Shown here: piece after piece, positions 55,334 to 64,000 of the stretch | How positions within the stretch are numbered: the first letter of the stretch is position 1 | Layout: each line of letters starts with the position of its first letter | Origin: Tieghemiomyces parasiticus | Lineage: Eukaryota > Kickxellomycota > Dimargaritomycetes > Dimargaritales > Dimargaritaceae | Length of the DNA: 64,000 nucleotides | Assembly (NCBI GenBank): GCA_027575765.1 | Contig: JANBPT010000058.1 | Coordinates: forward strand, 1 to 64,000 | Direction: 5' to 3' | Made by a program: the position numbers and the translations under genes | The notes under the pieces: model-generated | Told to the model about the DNA's origin: nothing | Databases searched by the model: none | The model's input: the letters and a program-made list of their open reading frames with translations, nothing else

Positions 55334-58330
55334 ATTGCGGGCGGGGGGTGAATGGGAGACAAGCAGTGAAGAAATGAGTAGCCGCGGTAGAGAGCGGGGC
55401 ATGGCCGGGCGAGTAGGGCGCTGGGACAGGCGTGCTTGTTGGGCGATACAACCGGTACCTAATAACTGGAGGAGAAAAAGGGCACCGAGTCGGTTGGGGA
55501 AGGGTGGGTAGGAGTTGGCATAAGCACCCACTGGCAAGGCGTATGTGAGTGGGAGGGGAAGAGGAGAGGGCGGGGCGGGGCGGGGTGACGAAAGGCGCGA
55601 GGAGTGCAGAAATGCGAAGGTCTCCCGCACCAGACTCGCCTTCAACCTTCTAGTGGAAATGGAAATACGAAAAAGGCCTTCTCAGCCAAAAAGGGAAGCT
55701 AGGTGCATCTTTTCCCCCTTCCAAGTCTGCTATGCATCACGGGGACACGCCACTGCCGCCCAAGCGTTGGTGGAGTGCTACTTGGCGTAGCTGTGTCGTT
55801 TGGTATGGCTAGCTGCGTCGGCCGCGCTATACTGGTCACCGCCCGCCTCCACTCCCTTAAGCAGCATCCGATGCCGATAGATCATAGAGAACGGGCCCTT
55901 CGGGATAGCCAATGGGGCTCAGGCGAAGCTGCAGTCTGGACTGTTGGGAGTGTGAGGGGGAAGCCACGGGTTAGGGGCTGCAATCGAGCACAGGCCGGAA
56001 ACGGGCCAGAAGTGCTACCCTAGCGACAACGTGGTAAGCATACGCTACCGAGTAAATCGGCCAGCGTGGGCGTACGAGCGGGAACAGGGCGGGGGAAGCA
56101 ATGGCACCGTTACAGCCACCGCCAACGACTAGTCCACACGGCCTCGGAACTAAAAACTAGTAGCGGCATGGGCCTAGGTGCAGAAAGGCCAGCCTTCCCA
56201 TGGGACCTGTGTCCATATCGTGCCCACACAGCGGCATGATTCACCCGTAAGCCCATCTGTATATGGTAAGATTATGCTTACCATCTATCAGTGGCACCTG
56301 CACGCGTATTCCCACTCTTGCTACGGCCGGTGGCCAAAGGAGGTTCTGCTACAGTCGTGGTGATCGGAACTGGGACGCCTGGCCTGACATTAGGCCAATT
56401 GCGCTGGCCATTACTAGGCATTTACTTTGTGCCAACCGCCTTCGTTTTCCCGCACCGCCCAACGCATCAAGGCTCATCGAGCACTTTGGGCTGATTGGGG
56501 CTTGCGGTCAAAAACTCCTCGCCGAACTTGCCGTCAAATGCTACCCGGCTCGCCCCGCCACACTTTATGGCCCGCAAGCTCTACGGTTCCCTTTCCGCAA
56601 GACATTCGACACTTAATTACCGTACGGCGTCTAACGAGATATCCTTACATGTCCCAGTTGCGCTACACGCCCACGTTCTTACCGCACTTGGTTACCTGCA
56701 TGCGATTTAACGTCCTCGACCGGTGCACTGGTGCGAGCAGGCACTTGTGCGGGAGTGCCAGCGCACTGGGCGCCTAGCGGCCGAATTTGGGCCACCAAGT
56801 CCTCCTAAGCCTTGCCGGCATACTGACAGTGAGGTCACCCCTGGACCGGAGTGGGCGTTGGTGGATCTGCGACGGTAGTCTGTGGTCGCGGGTCCGTGGT
56901 TCGCTGCGGTGTTGGGGTGGCAATGACAACCATCGCGGCAAGTTAATTGGCGTCAGCTACCAGGAGGTTTAGGCAAGTGCTAGACGGGGCAGATTTTCGA
57001 ACCAGGCCAACACGCATCACGACCGAGAATGCGGTCAAGTCCATCAGTAATTTCATTACTGCATTGGGAAGCATTGATCAGGTTTCTAGACGACTCCCAG
57101 TTGGGGCCCAGGTCGATGAGTCCGTAAGAATGAGTAGTAGTGTGGTGTAGGGGAAGGGGATCCCCCCGTCAATCCCGACCCCCCCCCCAGCGCGTTCCTG
57201 TCCCGGAAGGTGGCGTTCCAAGAGTTTAATTGTCTTCCAGGGACAAAGGTATAGTGGATTCGATGCCGCGACCAACCGTGACCCGTCACTATCTTGTTCT
57301 CTTTCGTTTGCTAACACGTCTTCCTTCAAAGTTGAGACGAACCCCAACTTCAAACCATATATTCTACACTGTATTTAACTATAGTCGATCCTCTTTTGAG
57401 CATCTCAACATAACATAAATACAGTAGATGAGAGTAATCATTTTCTGAGAGGTTGGGATGCGGGAGGAGGCCACATCATCCTTTGTTTACCCGAGGAGGA
57501 ACTCCTCCATATGCCCAGTACATATACGCATGCTACATTTGACATAGGGCTGCTTGATTCGGTCGGAGGAAGGTAGATGTCCAAAAACCCACGAAGCCTG
57601 CGTTATCAATATAGCACGGATTTCCCTGGAATGGCTCCTTACTCCCGAGCAATCGTATCACTTAAAGCCACCAGCAACGGCTGTAATGAAATTATTTTAT
57701 TTTAGGCCCTGTGACGTATTCCTTGTCACGACGATTACTCAGGTGTCTGCATCAGTATGTATTTAGTCTATAGCTGATCCTTAATGCTATTCCATTTACT
57801 CTGGCCGCTGTAGCTTCAATGCTTACAGGGACGACTAGTGGGAACTGCGATTTGATACTGTCGCTTCCCAGAGGACGACATTTATAGCGTGCTACCCCGC
57901 ATTGTAGTTTCCTCTTCCATGGCGATCAGCTTAAGCGGGGTAAGAAAATGCCTTATTAATTGGAATCACGCCCTCTTCTACTTATTTCCCAACTTGCCTG
58001 GCGGATTGGTTCGACAATGTTCTCCGATTTACGTGTAGGTGATCGACCGTGGAATACCCACCAAGCTGACCGATATTACTTCCAACATGGCTTCCTACTG
58101 CGCTGGAGCGAAGTGCCTCGCCACTCTTCGTTGAAGATCCCTTAGTGGAGGCCGCTCCAAATCAAAATAGCCAGTTGGAGGACACCAGTGGGCCAAATGG
58201 GTGACACAAGGAGGGAGACAAGCTGTAAATGTCAAGATGAGTATCTGTCAAACAGAAAAAAGGGATCCCCAACGGTGACAGGGCACCTCGCCCCCTAACA
58301 GTCTTCTTACCTAGTCCCAACGCTGTACCG
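55334..58330. other. 3 kb region with no recognisable gene
   Basis: Several 60-120 codon plus-strand frames (55545-57150) overlap one another and show no family features or consistent splice sites. A C run lies near 57180-57188. The right part (57360-58330) is AT-richer. The promoter of the secreted-protein gene at 58470 lies at the right end. Confidence 0.4.
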
Positions 58331-58338
58331 CATAAAAG
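58331..58338 (+). promoter_or_regulatory. TATA-like box for secreted F-box-like gene
   Basis: CATAAAAG, about 140 bases before the ATG at 58470. Confidence 0.4.
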
Positions 58339-58469
58339 AGGGTCGGGTGGAAGGTACGCAATTGGGTAGTTGCTTTATTCAACGGCTAGCATCTTCGTTA
58401 CTACTCGGTGGCACCCATTTCACGATTCTCATCACTCTGCCCGGATTAACTAATTCAACCATATTTCCA

Positions 58470-59957
58470 ATGAAGTTGACAATAACTGTCGTATGTTTGG
58501 CAGTCTTGGCTGCTACTTGGTTCCCCGTCGCCATCGTAGCCACCCACTTGACGAGCCTGCCGGCGGAAATTCACCAGCTTATTGATGAGCAACTGCCTCG
58601 GGACCAAGCCGAGCAGTACCGTTTGGCACATCGTACAGTGAATTCAGCCCTTGCACATTCAGTCCGCCAGCACAACATCCAGGTAGGATTATCTAAAATT
58701 GGCCTTCCCTTACGTCAGAAATTATCCACTGGCTAACCTTCTTACCCACGTAAAAAACAACTAATGTTTCATTTTCGCTATCTTTTGCGGACCACAACCC
58801 AGGCCATTGAAGCTCACGGTCGACACATTGCTGACTACATTAACATCCTATTCGAGGGCTATCCACCGGAGCACCTGACATTGGCGATCGCTGCCGGGTC
58901 TTTGGCAGGCGAGCATAGCACTGAACGCCAAGCCCGCGCTCGCCACGAGTTCCAGGGCATATGGACCGAAATAGGCCCATTTTTCCGCAGCAGTATCTAC
59001 CAGAGCGCCCTTGTGCCTAAACTCTCCGCCTACGGCGTGACCCTGTTTGACCCCCTCGCTGTTCGCCGTGGCAATAGACCGCCCCCTCGCTATGAACTCA
59101 CAGCTGCTTATAACAACCTCCTGTCTGATAATATACGTCGCTACGTTAACAAGTGGATCACCGAGCGGCAATCTGACCTGAACGATCTGCCGGTGGCGGT
59201 GCGAGTATACCGTTTGGACGACCCGGATCTCGGGGGCCGGCTGACCGAGCACAATTACGTGGCCTTCGCCATCGCAAATGGCTGTTTCCAGTATATTACG
59301 GCCCTGGTGGGGTACCTGGCCTCGGAGACCTCACTTCAGCTGTTGACGGAGAAAATGGACGATCAGACCTTCTTACCGGTTGGCCACCGAGAACTCGCGG
59401 CGGTGCTCGCAGATCCGCACTCCGTCCGATACGCCATGCAGGGGCGGGTTGAGCCGAACTCCCCAGCGATGGCCACCAACTATGTGGTCCGCAGCGAGCT
59501 CCAACTCATCGCCACCAAGTTTGTCCGTAACATTGCATACTCGGCCGTCCTCGTGTTCGCCGCGCGTGGAGAGGCCCGCCGGGTGGACGAGTTTATCGGG
59601 ACCATGGCCGCACTGCCGCCACGACTACTCTACATGCGACTCAGCCCGGTCGTCTTGCGCGCCCTTGCCTTCCTGGTGGGCGCGCAGTTTGGGCAGACGG
59701 CAGTGGTGGACCGGATGCGTGACCAGATTACGCTGGATAAGGCTGAAATGCACCGGACGGCCGAGCGGGTGGGTTGGGCGCGCGCGGTGCAGGCTGTGGC
59801 CGAGCTGCCGTACCAGGGCGGTAGGGCCGATCAGATCAGTCAGATGGAGTTTGCAAACGATCTGCCCTTTGTGGTCGCCCCTGATGGGTCTGTGCTGTAC
59901 ATTGCCTACTATGCGCGGGCCCCGGGTCTGTCCGAGGGGACGACAGGGCAGCGCTAG
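58470..59957 (+). CDS. Putative secreted protein with F-box-like motif (455 aa)
   Basis: Two exons, 58470-58682 and 58803-59957, phase 0 (donor CAG/GTAGGA, acceptor ACCCAG). Residues 1-26 are a hydrophobic N-terminus suited to a signal peptide (MKLTITVVCLAVLAATWFPV). Immediately after it comes LTSLPAEIHQLIDEQLP, followed by an R-x-x-x-R spacing and SALAHSV. This matches the F-box pattern (LPxEI, then I, L, R and a late hydrophobic) closely, though not enough for certainty. The remainder is helical with no recognised repeats; three or four cysteine-free hydrophobic helices (YVAFAIANGCFQYITALVG; SAVLVFAARGEARRVDEFI) are present. No LRR or WD repeats are visible. If both signals are real, the combination suggests an exported ubiquitin-pathway mimic; otherwise the signal peptide may be an uncleaved anchor. 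Confidence 0.65.
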
Positions 59958-61388
59958 GTCAGGGTCTACTTTGGGTACCCGTTTGTATGTCCATTACGTA
60001 TAGTTTCCGAGTTGACATGGTGAAGACAACTAATGCCCACCTCATCCCTAAGTGTTCTAGAGTATAGCAGATTGGCTAGTATGTCACGCTGTGAGGTTTA
60101 GAGCTAGGGTTATCAAGTGCTTTATGAGAACGTCTAAGGATTCCACCGCATATCCATGCAGGTATGTAATGCGGCTGCTACTGAGAAACAGCGTTTGCAG
60201 GATATTATGATAGACCTAAGGAAAAATCTTTTTTGGTCAAGGTGTGATTTCAGCCGGGGTGGTTGAGCAGTAACCCAAGATGAATCAGCCTGCGTTGCGG
60301 TCAAGAAGGTGGAGGGGGTCGATGGGCAGGTCAGGGCTTAGGTTATGTATCTGAATGTCGTAATATATGGCTGGGTGCGGTCTGATGAGAGGTATAGTTG
60401 TTACCGGACTGGCGGGCTATTATCTGACAGGGTCACTCCCCTCCCCGTACCCTGCGCTGAGCTGCCCGTGGCGGACCCAGCCTCGGTAGTTTGTGGGAAT
60501 TTGCTAGAGGAGGCGGGCGTGCGCGTGAGTGTGTATCGCTTGCGGGCCACAGGCCCCTCTACCCAGCCCTTGCGCCATTGCCACTGCAGACTTGTCATCC
60601 ACTCCCTCTCCCTTCGTTTGCCACACCGTCATCTCCACATCATCGTCGAACCTCATCGCCTCTCACCCGTCGTCCGGGGTCACCCATCGCCGCGCCCCCT
60701 TCTATCCTACGTTGGATCCTCTTCACTCACGATCGCCCAGTATTCGCGCACTTCCGAGACCAATTGTCGTCGCTTCGTCTACTCGTGCCTACAATTTTGG
60801 CTGATCGCCGCCTCTCACTTCACCTGCCATCACACCCCCAGCACCCATCTACCATTTTGCCCCATCTCTACCGTTGGGATCGCATTACGAGTATCCTGCC
60901 CTGGACCCAACTGGCTTTAGCTACCTAGCCACAACTCAGCCCAAACGTGACCGCTTTCCTTTCGAGTGTCTTTGAGAGCAGTCTCATTTGGTCATCTGCC
61001 CTATTTTGCACGACGCGAGAATCCCACAACACCCGCCAGGTTCAGCTCGAAAGGTCACTTCTGCCATAGCCTTCGCGATCCGCACCGTTCCTTTGTCAGA
61101 CCATCTCAGCCTGAAATTTAGTTATCAGGTTGCTGGTTCCCGACCTGCCCTCTTTTCACTTACCTACACCGTCGCAGCTCGCCATCAATACGACAGCCAT
61201 CTTGCCCCTCCCTCTTATCATTCACCAGCCCCCCCAGTTTTCCTCCCTCTAGTTCTCTACTTTCCACTTCCTACCTCGGTGTCGCCGCTGTAACTACCCG
61301 TACCGTATCCACGTTCGGCTTGACCTGAATCCAGCCCTATAACCCTACCAGATCCTATCCTACTTACCCTTTTTGGCACCATTCCCCC
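59958..61388. other. Intergenic region and pyrimidine-rich leader before eIF4E2
   Basis: About 1.4 kb. From roughly 60540 to 61380 the plus strand is strongly CT-rich, which explains the long proline/serine-rich frames at 60345-61293; these are not called. It is probably promoter and 5' untranslated sequence of the eIF4E2 gene, perhaps with an untranslated intron. Confidence 0.45.
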
Positions 61389-63213
61389 ATGGACTCTACT
61401 TCCGCCAGCACCACAACGGCGTCGTACAGCAACGCGCAGTCATCGGGGGCTAGCCAGCGTAAATCGTAAGTCCCGGTGCGACGTTGCCATTTGCTCGATA
61501 GTACATGTAGCACGTTCGCCCGCTTTGCCAATATCACCGCTAATGTACCTCTACCCGGCCGCCGGAATGTCATCTCCGGCTTGTAACGCCGCCCGCCCCG
61601 TCACTGACCCCATACTGCACCCCTGCCCCTACCCCCGCCCGCCCGCTGATTGTACTTCCCCTTTTTCCATACCTCTATCCAGCTCGAAGTTGATCCAGCT
61701 CCAGCGTAAAGCGTCCACTCCAACCTTAACCAAGTTAAAGAAGCCTTCGCCGGGTGCTCCTTCGGCATCGAGCAACCCAGCCTCGACCAGCACTGGCACT
61801 CCGGCGACGGGGCTGAACAGCACCACCGGTCCACCCACCCTGCCCCGTCACGGGTCGTCGACCAACATTCACGCCATGACGGGATCGGGGGTTTTGGCGG
61901 GATCGTCCGCCGCTGTGGGCGGGGCCAGCGGCGTTAGCGGCGGTGGATACACCGCTAATGCTTCCGCCGGAGGTGGTGGGGCCGCTGGTCACCATTTTCG
62001 CGACGGCAGCGCGTCTGGCACCCCTGGTGTCCTGGCCCGAAACAAGTCTCTCTCCCACGTAAACCTACTCCCGCTCGCCAGTGCCAAGTCTGGCGCCGGT
62101 ACTGAGATTCATCCGCTCCAGTTTACCTGGGTGTTCTGGTTCATGCACCGTGCCCCGGGCCAAAAGATCACCAACTATGAGAGCGCCATGAAGAAGATTG
62201 CGTCATTCTCTTCGGTAAGTGCCAATTTCTAGCCCTGTACCTTTCGAAGGGGCCCGAAAACCCTGCTCCTAAATAGCTCGAGCTAACAGAGCCACCCTCA
62301 TTGCATGCCATAATCCCCGCCTTCTTCCACACCTTATAGATAGAGAACTTCTGGGCGGTCTACTGCCACCTCCGGCGCCCGCACGAGCTGCCCACCATCT
62401 CCGACTACCACCTATTTAAGCAGGGGGTCCGGCCCGTTTGGGAGGTAAGTGCCACCTCGCGAGTGCGCTATTGCTGCTCAGTCTCTATTTGCCCCACACT
62501 CTACCCCTGGTCATGGTTCTGGTGCTAAGCTACTTGTATCCGTTATATCTATCCACTGTTAACTCCTTGACTGCCAGGATGAGGCCAACAAGAACGGCGG
62601 CAAGTGGATCGTGCGCCTCAAGAAAGGAATCGCGTCCCGCTACTGGGAAAGCATCGTAAGTACCCTAATTGTTGCCCTTACCAAGCCGCGATGCCGCGGT
62701 TGGCCTCCTGCATTCCCGCCGAATTGGTCCAGTGTTTGCCCCTAACCTTCCCATTGGTTTGTTTAACTCGCTGTTTCGCACTATCCCATAGGTACTGGCC
62801 GTCATTGGCGACCAATTCGATGTGGGGAACGACATTTGCGGTCTTGTGCTGTCCATCCGTAACTCGGAAGATATTCTCTCGCTCTGGAATAGCTCCGCCC
62901 AAGACGGTCGGATCAACCTGCGCATTAGGTAAGCACAGGGCGGCCAACGAGACTTACTGTACTAAAATGCAAGGTGGTAATGGCAATGTACCCATTACGA
63001 ATCGAGCTATGGAGTCAGGCCCTAACCTTCCACCTCCCCTCCCGCCCAATTTATCACTCACTCGCCTTGATTCCCCATCTCTTTGCCTCGCCTTCCAGGG
63101 ACACGGTTAAACGCGTACTTAACTTGCCGGCGGACACCATCATGGAGTATAAGGCCCATAACGACTCGATGAAGGATAACTCCAGCTTCCGCAACACCGA
63201 TGTATATAAATAG
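61389..63213 (+). CDS. EIF4E2: Class II eIF4E (4EHP/eIF4E2), cap-binding protein
   Basis: Six exons, 61389-61465, 61683-62214, 62340-62444, 62578-62655, 62792-62928 and 63099-63213; all phases close, 347 residues. The first 200 residues are Ser/Thr/Ala/Gly-rich low complexity. The cap-binding fold then follows (LQFTWVFWFMHRAPGQ; ENFWAVYCHLRRP; FKQGVRPVWEDEANKNGGKW; RLKKGIASRYWESI; INLRIRDTVKRVLNLP; MEYKAHNDSMK). The segments, including VWEDEANKNGGKW with the cap-contacting Trp and Glu, match animal 4EHP rather than eIF4E1, and the first cap-stacking position lies in FWFMHRAPG. Family knowledge: 4EHP binds the mRNA cap but not eIF4G well and typically represses translation. The last codons (VYK) end the protein early relative to animal 4EHP. 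Confidence 0.95.
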
Positions 63214-64000
63214 AGCACGTCGTTCATTTTGTCTTCGGATCCGTCACCGCCGGCTGTCACCCCGTTTTTTACAGAGCCCCACCTCCACCGTGGACCCGCG
63301 GTTCACCGTCCAGACCTCCCCGGTCGCCATTTTAATAAATGCCCGGTGATTCTTATTCCTCAGAGACGTCCGTACCTATTTGCGTTTCCCCATCGGCATA
63401 TTAACCACGCCACACTATGTTTCGGTGAGGTCTCGCTCTATCTCGTCATACCCTACGGCGGTTCCAGTCAAGGATTGATCAGAATTTCCCAGCTCCACGA
63501 TCAAGAAGCACCGGATTGGTCTCCTCCTGGCTTTACTACTCTTCCGACGCGGTTTCACAAGGGTTTTAGGCGGAAACACTGCACTCCGTCAGGTACCACA
63601 TTACATTGTATGGGTTCATGACCCAGAAACCCCCCCCCCATTATTAACTATGATCGCCGTCACTTCTGGGACTGTACTTTTACAGGTAACAGTTTTGTCC
63701 TTTAGGTTTGTGTATCAGACCATTTTACCTCTCACATTTCAACCACCTTCCCCCACCTGTGTAACGTCATTTAATTCAATCGTTTCTATTTCGAATAAGT
63801 CACTCTACCGACTCTCACCAATCCACTCGTTGACTTTGTCATCCCCGTCGTCCCACTTTCACACCTTCGTTGCTAGAGGCGGAACAATTTAGACTCGCCC
63901 AACCTACGGCGCCAATTCCTACAGCTGCCCACCACGTTACTGGTAAACTATCCGAGGTTTACCCAGCCTACCTGTCATGCGCGCGCGCGTGTGCGCATCG
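63214..64000. other. Right-end intergenic region
   Basis: 3' flank of eIF4E2 and beyond. A plus-strand frame at 63229-63621 has no features. A C run near 63630-63639 and a GCGCGC run near 63978-63990 are present. A gene may begin past the window end. Confidence 0.4.

Noticed and set aside
55545..57150. Cluster of overlapping plus-strand frames considered as a degraded transposon
   Set aside because: No reverse transcriptase, transposase or integrase motif, no terminal repeats or target-site duplications seen.
60345..61293. Long Pro/Ser-rich plus-strand frames
   Set aside because: Explained by the CT-rich leader of the eIF4E2 gene; frames overlap each other and lack features.
63978..63990. 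GCGCGC run at the right end as a telomeric or structural element
   Set aside because: Only a short dinucleotide run, no telomere repeat nearby.
1..64000. tRNA, rRNA, CRISPR or secondary-metabolite cluster
   Set aside because: No tRNA arm pattern with a proper TTC box, no rRNA segments, no spaced direct repeats and no polyketide, peptide or terpene synthase genes were seen.

Overview
The window looks like nuclear DNA from an early-diverging fungus. Coding genes are interrupted by short spliceosomal introns (donors mostly GTAAGT or GTAGGT, acceptors CAG or TAG). Its housekeeping proteins are fungal in type: Pet127, Fps1-like aquaglyceroporin and Atm1. It also encodes ribosomal protein eL28 and a class II eIF4E (4EHP), both missing from budding yeast. 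The mix of lineage-specific secreted proteins and spacious, mildly AT-richer intergenic DNA would suit a zoopagomycete (for example a Kickxellomycotina or Dimargaritales mycoparasite), but that placement is inference. I see no bacterial, viral, CRISPR, rRNA or tRNA features and no intact transposon.

Layout. 0-4 kb: a small secreted basic peptide precursor (minus) and a 383-residue secreted protein (plus). 4.6-7.1 kb: mitochondrial Fe-S exporter ATM1 (two exons). 7.9-10.8 kb: two divergently transcribed, distantly paralogous Myb/SANT-like genes. 11-13.5 kb: gene-poor, with one possible gene relic. 13.5-14.6 kb: malate dehydrogenase. 15.8-23.8 kb: a divergent pair, PET127 (three exons) and symplekin/Pta1 (five exons). 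23.8-26.3 kb: no recognisable gene. 26.3-29.6 kb: a divergent pair, eL28 and RER1. 31.3-37.9 kb: three successive plus-strand genes for putative secreted proteins of unknown function. 38.3-41.1 kb: a divergent pair, aquaglyceroporin and mitochondrial bL9. 41.7-48.4 kb: an intronless BRR2. 48.7-49.6 kb: frataxin. 50.2-52.9 kb: AP-3 beta subunit. 53.3-54.8 kb: a four-exon HMG-box protein. 54.8-58.4 kb: mostly empty. 58.5-60.0 kb: another secreted protein, carrying an F-box-like motif. 61.4-63.2 kb: a six-exon eIF4E2/4EHP.

Themes. Mitochondrial function recurs: ATM1 and frataxin both serve Fe-S cluster metabolism, PET127 serves mitochondrial RNA, bL9m serves the mitoribosome, and malate dehydrogenase belongs to central metabolism. 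RNA metabolism is the second theme (BRR2, symplekin, 4EHP, PET127). Nothing suggests operon-like coordination; divergent pairs sharing one upstream region are common.

The least explained material is six genes with N-terminal signal peptides and no recognised domain. Each has a TATA-like element about 105-150 bases before the start codon. Several carry an Arg-Arg pair after the signal peptide, one has three 30-residue repeats, and one joins a signal peptide to an F-box-like motif. If the organism is a mycoparasite these are natural effector candidates; that role is inferred, not shown. The aquaglyceroporin, with NPS/NIA boxes and an Arg-to-Ile change at the selectivity position, is the most unusual recognisable enzyme or transporter.

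All exon boundaries were read by eye from reading frame, splice signals and protein similarity; no searches were run.
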